64,000 nucleotides of DNA, taken from the NCBI RefSeq assembly GCF_025755255.1, contig NZ_JALIEB010000005.1, forward strand, positions 1-64,000. Direction: 5' to 3'. The notes below the pieces were generated by a model. It saw nothing but the letters and a program-made list of their open reading frames with translations, had not been told where the DNA came from and made no database searches. Numbering within the stretch: the first letter of the stretch is position 1; every line of letters starts with the position of its first letter. Source of the DNA: Roseobacter sinensis (lineage in GTDB: Bacteria > Pseudomonadota > Alphaproteobacteria > Rhodobacterales > Rhodobacteraceae). Position numbers and translations under genes: made by a program. Shown piece by piece: positions 28,439 to 36,959 of the stretch.

Positions 28439-29031
28439 GGTTCGAAGATCGGGATATGCGCGCCTGCGTCGCGGGGGAGAAGGCCGGTCACGCGCGGATC
28501 GTCGCAGATCTCGACCTCCTGACGCCGAGGGATGAAGCCGCTTCGCCGGTAGAAGTCAAGAGCACCGGGGCTGTCCATGGTGCAGGTATGCACGTGGAAG
28601 TGCGCAATCGGCCTGTCCCATGCGCGCGTGATCGCCTCGTTCATCAAAAACCGGCCCGCGCCCTGCCCCATGAGCCGCCGGGTGACGCCGAAATAGGCAA
28701 GCTCGCAAGCGTTCGGGCGGCGGAAGTCAAGCTCCAGCAGCGCTTCGGCCCGACCGTCGAGCAGGAGGGTGAACATCTCGACCTGCGGGTCCGCGACAAG
28801 GGCGGTGATCTCGGCGTCTGAGAGCTTCATTCGCTCGAACCAGAGCCACTCCTGAAGACCGACGCGGCGAAAGAGATCGCGGTAGTCTTCCGGGTCAGGT
28901 GTCAGCGCGGTGAAGTTCACGCCTGCGGGCAGATCAACCTGCCGCAACGCGGGCTTTGAGCGCATGTCCAGATGCGTCACGATCGTCGCGACCTTGCCGC
29001 GCGGCACCGGGTGCAGGCCGTCGGCGATCAC
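28435..29031 (-). CDS. GNAT family N-acetyltransferase
   Basis: A 198-residue protein with a GTG start (VIADGLHPV, read as Met). The GNAT acetyl-CoA site is in [24 protein letters not shown] near residue 115, and [21 protein letters not shown] forms the C-terminal core. Substrate unknown. It begins two bases after the kinase stop and is the last gene of an nth-kinase-GNAT operon. Its stop overlaps that of the convergent rppH. Confidence 0.88.
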   Translation of the reverse strand: MIADGLHPVPRGKVATIVTHLDMRSKPALRQVDLPAGVNFTALTPDPEDYRDLFRRVGLQEWLWFERMKLSDAEITALVADPQVEMFTLLLDGRAEALLELDFRRPNACELAYFGVTRRLMGQGAGRFLMNEAITRAWDRPIAHFHVHTCTMDSPGALDFYRRSGFIPRRQEVEICDDPRVTGLLPRDAGAHIPIFEP

Positions 29032-29033
29032 GC

Positions 29034-30020
29034 TCAGACAAGTCCTTGGGTGCGAAACACCTTCATCATGTCGGTCTGCGGGCGCGGTCCCACGTGGCTG
29101 ATGACCTCCGCCGCGCAGAGGTTGCCCATACGCGCGCAGGTCTCCGTGTCGCGCCCCGTCGCCACGCCGTAGAGGAAGCCCGCAGCGAACTGATCACCTG
29201 CGCCGGTGGCATCGACGGGCGTGACCGGAGTAACCGGTACATCCACGCGCTTACCGTCTGTAATGACTGTGACCCCGTCGGCAGAGCGGGTGCAGACGAC
29301 CATCGGACAGATGTCGGCCGTCTTTGCCAGCGCTGTTTCCACATCCGTCTGGAAGAGCGATTCGATCTCATGCTGGTTGCCGATGACGTAGTCGAGATCC
29401 CTTTCGATGAGCGACAGGAAGTCGGCCCGGTGCCGCTCGACGCAGAACGGATCGGAAATGGCGATCCCGGCGATGCCGCCGCCCGCCTTTGTCGCCCGCG
29501 CTGCTTCGCGAAACGCGGTTTTGCCCGCGTCATGATCGAAGAGATAGCCTTCGAGGAACATGATGCGTGCGTTGCCGGAAACCTCCGGCGGCACGTCCGC
29601 CGAGGTCAGCCCGGTGGAGATGCCGAGATAGGTGTTCATCGACCGCTCGCCGTCAGGCGCCACGAAGATCATGCTGCGCGAGGTGGGCACTTCGCCGTCC
29701 TCGACGGGCGGGTTCACGAAGTCGATGCCATTGTCGGTCATGGCACTGGCGTAGAAATGCCCGAGCGCGTCATCGCGTACCCGGCCGATGAAGGCCGTCT
29801 GTAGCCCCAGTGCCCCAACACCCGCCACCGTGTTTGCCACTGCGCCGCCGGGTGTCTGCATCCGGTCGTTCATCGAGCCATAGAGCTTTTCCGACCGGTC
29901 GCGGTCCACCAGCTGCATGATGCCCTTTTCGATCCCCATCAGATCGAGAAAGCTGTCATCGGCATGGGTGATCACGTCGACAACGGCGTTTCCGATGCCG
30001 ACAAGCTGGTAGTGTTTCAT
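29034..30020 (-). CDS. PfkB family sugar/nucleoside kinase (adenosine kinase-like)
   Basis: A 328-residue ribokinase-fold protein. The N-terminal GIGNAVVDV, the PGGAVANTVAGVGALG substrate motif near residue 57, and the ATP/anion-hole motif DATGAGDQFAAGF near 270 with the catalytic aspartate are all present. Alphaproteobacterial proteins of this shape are usually annotated as adenosine kinase. Nucleoside versus sugar specificity cannot be settled here. It overlaps nth by four bases and is co-transcribed with it. Confidence 0.88.
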   Translation of the reverse strand: MKHYQLVGIGNAVVDVITHADDSFLDLMGIEKGIMQLVDRDRSEKLYGSMNDRMQTPGGAVANTVAGVGALGLQTAFIGRVRDDALGHFYASAMTDNGIDFVNPPVEDGEVPTSRSMIFVAPDGERSMNTYLGISTGLTSADVPPEVSGNARIMFLEGYLFDHDAGKTAFREAARATKAGGGIAGIAISDPFCVERHRADFLSLIERDLDYVIGNQHEIESLFQTDVETALAKTADICPMVVCTRSADGVTVITDGKRVDVPVTPVTPVDATGAGDQFAAGFLYGVATGRDTETCARMGNLCAAEVISHVGPRPQTDMMKVFRTQGLV

Positions 30021-30661
30021 GGGGTCTTGTCCTCAAATGGGCAGAGATCGCGGATGATGCAGGTCGGGCAAAGCGGCTTGCGCGCTTTGCAGTGATAACG
30101 CCCGTGCAAGATCATCCAGTGGTGCGCGTGCAGTTGGAAATCTGCGGGGATGTTGTCTTCAATGGCGCGCTCGACCGCCTCGACCGTCCTGCCGGGCGCG
30201 ATGCCGGTGCGGTTGCCGAGGCGGAAGATATGGGTGTCGACCGCCTGGGCCGGGTGCTGCCACCACATGTTCAGCACCACATTGGCGGTCTTCCGACCCA
30301 CGCCCGGCAGACTCTGAAGGGCCGCGCGGCTGTTCGGAACCTCGCCACCGTAGTCGTCAACCAGGATCTGGCTCAGCTTCATCACGTTCTTGGCCTTCTG
30401 CCGGTAGAGCCCGATGGTCTTGATGTGCTCGATCAGCCCATCGAGGCCGAGGTCGAGCATCTTCTGCGGCGTATCCGCGACCTCAAAGAGGCTTCGGGTG
30501 GCCTTGTTGACGCCGGCATCCGTGGCCTGCGCACTTAGCGCCACCGCCACCACAAGGGTGTAAACGTTGACATGTTCCAACTCCCCCTTCGGTTCAGGGT
30601 CGGCCTCCTGAAACCGGGCGAAGATCTGTCGAATGGTATGGTAGTCGAGCTGTTTTGCCAT
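30017..30661 (-). CDS. nth: Endonuclease III
   Basis: A 214-residue DNA glycosylase/AP lyase. The helix-hairpin-helix LPGVGRKTANVVL contains the catalytic lysine K124, and VDTHIFRL carries the aspartate D142. The 4Fe-4S cluster ligands are C191-X6-C198-X2-C201-X5-C207. It excises oxidised pyrimidines. It is the first gene of a three-gene operon. No strong SD precedes the ATG. Confidence 0.97.
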   Translation of the reverse strand: MAKQLDYHTIRQIFARFQEADPEPKGELEHVNVYTLVVAVALSAQATDAGVNKATRSLFEVADTPQKMLDLGLDGLIEHIKTIGLYRQKAKNVMKLSQILVDDYGGEVPNSRAALQSLPGVGRKTANVVLNMWWQHPAQAVDTHIFRLGNRTGIAPGRTVEAVERAIEDNIPADFQLHAHHWMILHGRYHCKARKPLCPTCIIRDLCPFEDKTP

Positions 30662-30809
30662 TCGCCCGGTATGCTGTCTTTGCCGGGCATGGGCAAGCCT
30701 ATGGGTCCGCGATCCTTAAAATGCGTCTCAAAACTTGGCGGATTTTTCAGCAGTATCTTCACCTCGATCTGCGAGGGTGCGATCTGGATCAATCCTGACA
30801 GGTATCGCG

Positions 30810-31679
30810 ATGCCCACGAGTTCGTTCTACGGCTACTCCTCCGAGGCACTGGTGTACAACGCCACCAACGGCACGTTTACGCTCGACGCCAACTACGACT
30901 TCACGACGGACCGCGTTCTGTTCCAGATCACCGATGATGACGCGTCTCTCGATGGGGACGAGCACAACAACGAAGTGGGCGAAGATGCGGACCAGACAGG
31001 TGTCGTGACCCGACCGGACGGGACGCTGGTGGGATCGGGCCTTATCTACGGTGAGGAATACGCGATCCTGCAAGCCCCTGACGGGTCACAGGTCACAATC
31101 GACCGGATCGAGATCGCGGGCGTGAAGATGGGCTATGTGCCCTCCGCGCCGCTCCAGCCCGGCGTGACCTACACCTATGTCGGCGGCGGGGATATCGACA
31201 ATATTCTGCAATCTCAAGGCGGTGCGGACACCCGGCAGACCTACGCGCAATACGAACAGCAGAGCGTGCCGTGTTTCGGACCTGGAACGATGATTCGCAC
31301 CGAGAACGGTGAGATCCCCGTCGAATGGCTCGAGACCTCCGATAAGGTACTGACCCGCGATCACGGGTACCAGCCGATCGTCTGGATCGGGCGCACCAAG
31401 TTGGATCCGGGCTATTTTACGCAGTACCCTGCGGAACGCCCGGTGTGCATCCCGGCAGGCTCCTGCGGTGCGAACATGCCCACGCACGATCTGCACGTCA
31501 CCGGCGATCACAGGCTGCTCTTCACCTCCGCCAAAGCCGAGATGCTGTTTTTCTCCAGCGAAGTCCTTCTGCCTGCCAAGGCATGGCCGGACCGTGGGCA
31601 TGGTTTCCAGTTTTTTCCTGCGGAGCCCTACACGCTCACCCATATCGCATGCGCTCAGCACGAGGTGATCATGGCCTAG
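30810..31679 (+). CDS. Hint-domain protein, apparently truncated by an in-frame amber codon
   Basis: A 289-residue product. Residues 1-150 form an acidic, beta-rich N-terminal part (MPTSSFYGYSSEALVYNA). The Hint domain starts at CFGPGTMIRTENGEIPVEWL and has the block-B-like HVTGDHRLL. Hint_2 proteins are common in Rhodobacteraceae, often in secreted or calcium-binding proteins; autoproteolysis has not been shown for most. The frame stops at TAG 31677-31679 within the HEVI(M)A stretch, where relatives continue. The same frame then runs 67 more codons of Hint-like sequence. The ATG at 30810 follows AGGT by eight bases. Probably a recent nonsense mutation or an assembly error. Confidence 0.75.
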   Translation: MPTSSFYGYSSEALVYNATNGTFTLDANYDFTTDRVLFQITDDDASLDGDEHNNEVGEDADQTGVVTRPDGTLVGSGLIYGEEYAILQAPDGSQVTIDRIEIAGVKMGYVPSAPLQPGVTYTYVGGGDIDNILQSQGGADTRQTYAQYEQQSVPCFGPGTMIRTENGEIPVEWLETSDKVLTRDHGYQPIVWIGRTKLDPGYFTQYPAERPVCIPAGSCGANMPTHDLHVTGDHRLLFTSAKAEMLFFSSEVLLPAKAWPDRGHGFQFFPAEPYTLTHIACAQHEVIMA

Positions 31680-31883
31680 GGCACCTGGGTCGAGACGATA
31701 TTCACCGGCCCCGAAACCTTGCGACGCCTCGCTGACGACGACGCGGCGCGTCTCGAAGCGGCACTGGGACCGGGCGGGTTCGAGCAAGAGACGGCGCGCC
31801 CCTGTCTGACCCGGAGCGAGGCGCGCCTGCTGATTGAGCCGGCGCAGGCAGTCGCGGATCAGCCGTTTCTGAAAACCGCCTGA
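31680..31883 (+). pseudogene. Detached C-terminal remainder of the Hint-domain gene
   Basis: Directly after the amber codon, 67 sense codons continue in the same frame to TGA at 31881-31883. They read GTWVETIFTGPETLRRLAD near the beginning and ARPCLTRSEARLL near the end. This matches the usual tail of Hint_2 proteins (a glutamate/serine-rich turn, then a PG-x-x-x-L helix and the ARP-x-L-x-x-x-EARLL motif). No start codon or SD stands at its beginning, so it is not a separate gene. Confidence 0.7.
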
Positions 31884-31954
31884 AGCGCAGACGCAGGCCG
31901 AGATCCCGCAGGTTTCGGGTCGCGCCGAACGGCGGGATTGCCTAGTTTGATGCC

Positions 31955-32821
31955 ATGACACAGCATCAGACCCTCCCGAACCAAACCGAGACCGCGTATC
32001 ACTATCAGGTCGTCCGTCGCGCGATCGATCTCATCGATCAGGCCGAGGCGCCGCTCTCGCTGGAGCAGATCGCCGCGCAAATGGGGATGAGTGTCGCGCA
32101 TTTCCAAAGGCTGTTTTCCCGTTGGGTCGGGATTTCGCCGAAGCGGTATCAGCAGTATCTGACCCTCGGTCATGCCAAGACCCTTCTGCGCGACCGGTTC
32201 ACGACGCTTGAGGCGTCCCATGCCGTCGGCCTCTCGGGCAGCGGACGGCTGCACGATCTGTTTGTGAGGTGGGAATCGATGAGCCCGGGCGAGTTTGCCC
32301 GCGGCGGCGAGGGGCTCACGATCTATTGGGGCTGGTTTGAAAGCCCCTTCGGCCCCGCCGTTGTCATGGGCACCGAAAAAGGCATCTGCGGCATGGGGTT
32401 CGCGGCAGAGATGGGAGAGGACGCCGCCTTGCAGGATTTGCTCTCGCGCTGGCCGAAGGCGGAGTTTGTCGAGGATCCGATGATGCTGCGCCCGTGGGTC
32501 CTGCAGGCTTTCGGAGCGGGCGACGGACAGTTGAATACGGCACCGCTTTTCCTGATCGGCGCGCCGTTTCAGATCAAGGTCTGGGAAGCGCTGCTCAGCA
32601 TCCCGTCGGGGCATGTCACCACCTATTCGGAGATTGCACAGGCCATTGGCAACCCGCGGGCCGTGCGCGCGGTGGGGACCGCGGTGGGGCGCAACCCGAT
32701 CAGCTGGCTCATCCCCTGCCACCGCGCGCTGCGCAAATCCGGGGGCCTCGGCGGCTATCACTGGGGCCTGCCCATGAAGCGCGCCATGCTCGCCTATGAG
32801 GCCGTGCACGCGGAGAATTGA
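31955..32821 (+). CDS. AraC-HTH/methylated-DNA--cysteine S-methyltransferase fusion (Ada-like, lacking the zinc domain)
   Basis: A 288-residue protein. Residues ~15-115 are an AraC-type double helix-turn-helix (LEQIAAQMGMSVAHFQRLFSR). Residues ~120-285 are O6-alkylguanine-DNA alkyltransferase with the acceptor cysteine C255 in IPCHRAL and the asparagine hinge in IGNPRAVRAVG. E. coli Ada has an additional N-terminal zinc domain that senses methylphosphotriesters; it is missing here, so the protein may repair DNA and bind DNA but cannot be switched in the same way. Single gene with no close partners. Confidence 0.93.
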   Translation: MTQHQTLPNQTETAYHYQVVRRAIDLIDQAEAPLSLEQIAAQMGMSVAHFQRLFSRWVGISPKRYQQYLTLGHAKTLLRDRFTTLEASHAVGLSGSGRLHDLFVRWESMSPGEFARGGEGLTIYWGWFESPFGPAVVMGTEKGICGMGFAAEMGEDAALQDLLSRWPKAEFVEDPMMLRPWVLQAFGAGDGQLNTAPLFLIGAPFQIKVWEALLSIPSGHVTTYSEIAQAIGNPRAVRAVGTAVGRNPISWLIPCHRALRKSGGLGGYHWGLPMKRAMLAYEAVHAEN

Positions 32822-32954
32822 CCCGACGCGACGGACGGCGGTCTGCTGCCGATGTTTTTCCCCCTTGGTTCGAGGCGGAACCGCGGCCATATATAGGGCG
32901 TTCAACCAAGACGCCTCGCCCGAACGGGGCCGCAACCATTGAAGGCAGACCGAC

Positions 32955-33617
32955 ATGACTTTCTTGAAAACCCCTTTGATTCTCGCCGTCTCCGGCGCCC
33001 TGGTATTGACCGCCTGCACGGACCCGAACCAGATCGGGGCCAATTCCAGCAACCCCAAGGCGCAGCGCGGGGCCCTGATCGGCGCCGGCGCTGGCGCGCT
33101 TGCGGGCGCGCTCTCCAGGGGCGATGGAAACCGCGGCGACGGTGCGCTTGTCGGTGCAGTGATCGGCGGCGCGATTGGCGCAGGCATCGGCTACAACCTC
33201 GACCAGCAGGAGGCCGAGCTGCGCCGCGAGCTCGATAACGATGTCACCATCACCAACACCGGGGATCGCCTGATCCTCAATCTGCCGCAGAGCATTGTCT
33301 TTGCCACCGACAGTTTTGCAGTGCGCCCCGATCTTCAGGATGATCTCTATTCCGTTGCGGCGAGCCTCAACAAGTATCCGCAATCGACAGTGCAGGTGAT
33401 CGGGCACACCGACAGTGACGGCGAGGCCGGGTACAATCAGCAGCTGTCAGAGCGCCGCGCGACGGCCGTGGCCAATGTGCTGCTGACTGCCGGTGTGCCG
33501 TCCGCCCGGCTTCAGACATTCGGCCGCGGCGAGAGCCAGCCGATCGCGAGCAATCTCAATGCGGCGGGCAAGGCCCAAAACCGCCGGGTGGAGATTGTCA
33601 TTCTGCCTACAACCTGA
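32955..33617 (+). CDS. OmpA-family lipoprotein with glycine-zipper segment
   Basis: A 220-residue lipoprotein. The lipobox LTAC gives Cys21 as the lipidated residue. A glycine-zipper membrane-like stretch (GALIGAGAGALAGAL and GALVGAVIGGAIGAGIGYN) occupies ~40-85. A C-terminal OmpA peptidoglycan-binding domain carries SIVFATDSFAVRP, GHTDSDGEAGYNQQLSERRA and NRRVEI. This matches the YiaD/Pal-like envelope-stabilising lipoproteins. Followed by a strong terminator, and therefore monocistronic. Confidence 0.93.
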   Translation: MTFLKTPLILAVSGALVLTACTDPNQIGANSSNPKAQRGALIGAGAGALAGALSRGDGNRGDGALVGAVIGGAIGAGIGYNLDQQEAELRRELDNDVTITNTGDRLILNLPQSIVFATDSFAVRPDLQDDLYSVAASLNKYPQSTVQVIGHTDSDGEAGYNQQLSERRATAVANVLLTAGVPSARLQTFGRGESQPIASNLNAAGKAQNRRVEIVILPTT

Positions 33618-33642
33618 CAGATCGCTGCGCGAACCCTGCAGG

Positions 33643-33678
33643 GAGCCCCGCAATTGCAGCCGGGGCTCTTGTCTTTTT
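33643..33678 (+). terminator. Intrinsic terminator after the OmpA lipoprotein gene
   Basis: GAGCCCCG (33643-33650) pairs with CGGGGCTC (33661-33668) across a ten-base loop, followed by TTGTCTTTTT. Located 26 bases after the stop codon. Confidence 0.9.
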
Positions 33679-33728
33679 GCGACATCACATCAGGGTAAGG
33701 CCAGAATTTCGAGGTGAGGAACTCTACT

Positions 33729-34271
33729 ATGGCGAACTATAAGCTTCTTGGGATGTCCGGATCGTTGCGCAAAGCGTCGACCAACACGATGTTGGTGCGC
33801 GAGGCGGCACGGCTGTTCGGTGCGTGCGATTTCGAGCTCGCCGACCTGCATCTGCCGCTCTACGACGGGGATGCAGAAGCTGCCGATGGGGTGCCGTCCG
33901 CCGTGCAGGCCCTTGCCGATGCGGTTGCCGCGGCGGATGCGGTCATCATCTCGACGCCCGAGTACAACAAGGGACCGTCCGGTGTTCTCAAGAATGCACT
34001 GGACTGGATCAGCCGAACCAAGGGCCGGCCCTGGACGGACAAGCCGGTGGCGGTGATGTCCGCCGCTGCAGGGCGCGCCGGCGGTGAGCGCGCGCAGATG
34101 GTGTTGCGGGGCTTCATGGTGCCGTTCCGCCCGATGATCCTGCAGGGCCCCGAGATCCATTTGGCCGACAGCAGCAACCAATTCGATGGCGAGGGCCACC
34201 TGACCGGTGAGATTTATGTCCGCGAGTTGACCGCCTTGATGGAAGCCTTGAAGTCGCGGATCGCGCGCTGA
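33729..34271 (+). CDS. NADPH-dependent FMN reductase
   Basis: A 180-residue flavodoxin-fold protein. GMSGSLRKASTNTMLVREA near residue 8 binds the FMN phosphate, and STPEYNKGPSGVLKNALDW near 75 lines the isoalloxazine. Relatives (ArsH/ChrR/SsuE-like) reduce quinones, chromate or supply FMNH2. Despite the sulfur metabolism in this window, nothing nearby links it to an alkanesulfonate monooxygenase. AGGA is eight bases before the ATG. Confidence 0.92.
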   Translation: MANYKLLGMSGSLRKASTNTMLVREAARLFGACDFELADLHLPLYDGDAEAADGVPSAVQALADAVAAADAVIISTPEYNKGPSGVLKNALDWISRTKGRPWTDKPVAVMSAAAGRAGGERAQMVLRGFMVPFRPMILQGPEIHLADSSNQFDGEGHLTGEIYVRELTALMEALKSRIAR

Positions 34272-34320
34272 CGGCTCACGCGATTTCGCCACCGGCTCCG
34301 GGCATGCTGGCCTGCAGGGA

Positions 34321-35352
34321 TCAGAACGATGCGGCGACCTCGAAGCCATCGGGGATCGCCGCACGACCGTCGAGCACCAGATCCGCCATGACCTCCGCAA
34401 CCTTCGGCGCCATGCCGAAGCCGATCTTGAACCCACCATTGGCGATGAAATGGCCTGGCCGATCCGGCCATGGCCCCAGCATGGGCGCGCGGCTGCGCGC
34501 CCGGGGGCGGATGCCGGCCCACCGCTCCAGCACACGTGCCCCTTGCAGAGCGGGCACAGCCGCCCGTGCCTTTGCGATGACCTCGTCCAGCTGCGCGTCT
34601 GTCCCGGTCGGGTCATCGTAATCCCGTTCCGATGTGGATCCGATCGCAACCGTGCCATTTTGGTGCGGAACGATGTGCACCCCGTCGGCGAAGATCTGCG
34701 GCGCGCCGCGTGCGTCAAGATCCAGGAGCGCAGCCTGCCCCTTCACGCCGGTCCCGATGGCGCGATGGTGGTTTCGGCTCAGATCCGCGAGCCCAGCGAC
34801 CCCCGTGGCCCAGACGACCGCACCGGTATCGGGGGCGTTGCGCACGATTTGCACCCCCTTGGCCGAGAGTGCCGCCGCAAGTGCAGCGCAGGCCTGGCGC
34901 GGGTGCAGATGCGCGCTGAGGCTGTCGCGGATCACCCAGCCGGTTGGCGAGAGCGGCGCCCAGGGCGCTTCGCTATTGCGCTCGACCGACCAGGTCGCCT
35001 CGGTGCCCCATAGATCGACAGCGTTGCGGGCCCGCTGGCGGGCCAGCTCGAGCCCCCGCGCATCGGCGATGGGCTGCAGACGCCCGCTGCGCAGATACCC
35101 CGATGGGAGGCCGCCTGCCTGTTCGACCGCAGACCAGAACGGTGCTGCAGACAGCAGGCTTTCAAGCTGGAAAGCCTTCTTGGGGTTCCAGTTTTCCGGG
35201 ACATGCGGGGCCAAGGCGCCGACGATGCCGCCACTGCTCCCTGTGCCAACACCATGCGGATCGACGACGGTCACCTGCGCCCCGCGCTGCAGGCAGACCC
35301 ATGCGATCGACAGGCCGAAGATGCCCGCCCCGCGGACGGTGATATCGGCCAT
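34321..35352 (-). CDS. FAD-dependent oxidoreductase of the DAO family (possible MnmC oxidase-domain counterpart)
   Basis: A 343-residue protein with the FAD-binding GAGIFGLSIAWVCLQRG at residue 8 and the DAO signature GSSGGIVGALAPHVP near 38; the C-terminal GGFKIGFGMAPKVAEVMADL closes the FAD site. DAO enzymes oxidise secondary or D-amino groups. It is divergent, 63 bases from mnmD. In E. coli the MnmD methyltransferase and a DAO oxidase are fused as MnmC, so this gene may supply the cmnm5U oxidase half (inference). A glycine-oxidase (ThiO-like) role is the alternative; no thiamin genes are nearby. Confidence 0.7.
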   Translation of the reverse strand: MADITVRGAGIFGLSIAWVCLQRGAQVTVVDPHGVGTGSSGGIVGALAPHVPENWNPKKAFQLESLLSAAPFWSAVEQAGGLPSGYLRSGRLQPIADARGLELARQRARNAVDLWGTEATWSVERNSEAPWAPLSPTGWVIRDSLSAHLHPRQACAALAAALSAKGVQIVRNAPDTGAVVWATGVAGLADLSRNHHRAIGTGVKGQAALLDLDARGAPQIFADGVHIVPHQNGTVAIGSTSERDYDDPTGTDAQLDEVIAKARAAVPALQGARVLERWAGIRPRARSRAPMLGPWPDRPGHFIANGGFKIGFGMAPKVAEVMADLVLDGRAAIPDGFEVAASF

Positions 35353-35415
35353 TGCCAAAGGTCCCGCTCTCCCCCAATCTCGCCGGAGTTTCCCGGAAGC
35401 ATACAAGGCGGACCC

Positions 35416-36093
35416 GTGCAGAACCAGACGGCAGATGTTGCGTGGAAGGCAAACGGTGTTCCGGTGTCGACCCGGTTCGACGATCCCTATTTCAGCCTCG
35501 AGGACGGCCTGGCCGAAACGCGCCATGTCTTCTTGCACGGCAATGGCTTGCCGGAGCGCTTTGTCGACGGGTTTCATATCGCCGAGCTGGGATTTGGGAC
35601 GGGCCTGAGCTTTCTGGCGACCCTCCGGGCCTGGCAACAGGCCGCTTCGCCGGGCCGGTTGATCTTCACCAGTTTCGAAGCTTTCCCGCTGCGCCGGGCG
35701 GACCTTCACTTGGCGCTCGAGCCGTTTGAAGATCTCGGGGACCTGCGCGATCTCCTGACAGCGCAGTGGCACCCCGTCGGCGGGCGCTTCGAGATTGTTC
35801 CGGGCGTATGCCTCGAGCTTGTGATCGGCGACGCCCGCGAGACTGTGCCGCCCTGGACCCGTCGCGCCGACGCCTGGTATCTCGATGGGTTCGCGCCTGC
35901 CAAGAATCCGGAGCTTTGGTCGGAGACCCTGATGCAGGAGGTCGGCGCGCATACTGCCGTCGGAGGCACGTTTGCGACCTATACCGCGGCTGGGTTCGTG
36001 CGGCGCGCTCTGGATGGGGCCGGGTTCGACGTGCGCCGGGTGCCGGGTTTCGGGCGCAAGCGGCACATGAGCACCGGCGTGCTCAGATCATGA
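35416..36093 (+). CDS. mnmD: tRNA (5-methylaminomethyl-2-thiouridine)(34)-methyltransferase MnmD
   Basis: A 225-residue SAM methyltransferase homologous to the N-terminal domain of MnmC. It shows DPYFSLEDGLAETRHVFL near residue 22, the SAM loop AELGFGTGLSF near 55, DAWYLDGFAPAKNPELW near 155, and the C-terminal AGFDVRRVPGFGRKRHM. It completes mnm5s2U at the wobble position of tRNA. The GTG start at 35416 is seven bases after AAGG. No FAD domain is attached. It overlaps the DMT transporter start by four bases. Confidence 0.88.
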   Translation: MQNQTADVAWKANGVPVSTRFDDPYFSLEDGLAETRHVFLHGNGLPERFVDGFHIAELGFGTGLSFLATLRAWQQAASPGRLIFTSFEAFPLRRADLHLALEPFEDLGDLRDLLTAQWHPVGGRFEIVPGVCLELVIGDARETVPPWTRRADAWYLDGFAPAKNPELWSETLMQEVGAHTAVGGTFATYTAAGFVRRALDGAGFDVRRVPGFGRKRHMSTGVLRS

Positions 36094-36959
36094 TGCAGTC
36101 CACCAACACGCGGCTTGGCGTCGGGCTCATGCTGATGACGACGCTGGTTTTTGCGATGCAAGACGGCATCTCGCGGCATCTGGCCGACGCCTACAACGTC
36201 TATCTTGTAGTGATGATCCGCTATTGGTTCTTTGCGGCCTTTGTCATCGCCATCGCGGCGCGCAAGGCGGGAGGCGTAAGGGCGGCGGCGCGCACGACAC
36301 AGCCTGTCTTGCAGGCATTTCGCGGTGTTCTTCTCGCGCTTGAGGTCTGCGTAATGGTGACGGGCTTCACCCTGCTGGGGCTGGTGGAGAGCCACGCGGT
36401 CTTTGCGTGCTACCCGCTGCTTGTCGCCGCACTTTCGGGGCCGGTGTTGGGCGAGGCGGTCGGCTGGCGGCGTTGGGTCGCCATCGGGGTCGGGTTCATT
36501 GGCGTGATGATCATCCTTCAGCCCGGGCTGTCCGTCTTCAATCCATATGCAGTCGTCCCGCTGGCGGCGGCGTCGATGTTTGCGCTATACGGATTGCTCA
36601 CCCGCTATGCGGCGCGGCGGGACAGCACGGCGACCAGCTTTTTTTGGACGGGTGTTGCCGGCGCCGTGATCATGTCGGCCATTGGTCTGTGGTTCTGGGA
36701 GCCGATGTCCGGTCGCGACTGGGGCTGGATGGCGCTGCTCTGTGTCACCGGGGCTGCGGGCCATTGGCTCCTGATCCGCTGTTACGAAGTGGCAGAGGCA
36801 AGTGCGGTCCAGCCGTTCGCCTACTTTCAGCTGGTCTTTGCAGCCCTGATCGGCATCACGGTGTTCGGCGAGACGATCCGCCCGAATGTCGCGTTCGGTG
36901 TCGCGGTGATCGTGGGGGCGGGGTTATTCACCCTTTGGCGCGAACGCCAGCAGCGTTGA
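36090..36959 (+). CDS. EamA/DMT family permease
   Basis: A 289-residue inner-membrane protein with about ten hydrophobic helices in two EamA repeats. The first repeat runs from residue ~8 to 140 and the second from ~155 to 285, which contains the typical AVQPFAYFQLVFAALIGITVFGE. Such carriers export metabolites or amino acids; substrate unknown. Translationally coupled to mnmD (ATGA), with no obvious functional link. Its 3' end overlaps the convergent slt gene by 36 bases. Confidence 0.9.
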   Translation: MMQSTNTRLGVGLMLMTTLVFAMQDGISRHLADAYNVYLVVMIRYWFFAAFVIAIAARKAGGVRAAARTTQPVLQAFRGVLLALEVCVMVTGFTLLGLVESHAVFACYPLLVAALSGPVLGEAVGWRRWVAIGVGFIGVMIILQPGLSVFNPYAVVPLAAASMFALYGLLTRYAARRDSTATSFFWTGVAGAVIMSAIGLWFWEPMSGRDWGWMALLCVTGAAGHWLLIRCYEVAEASAVQPFAYFQLVFAALIGITVFGETIRPNVAFGVAVIVGAGLFTLWRERQQR

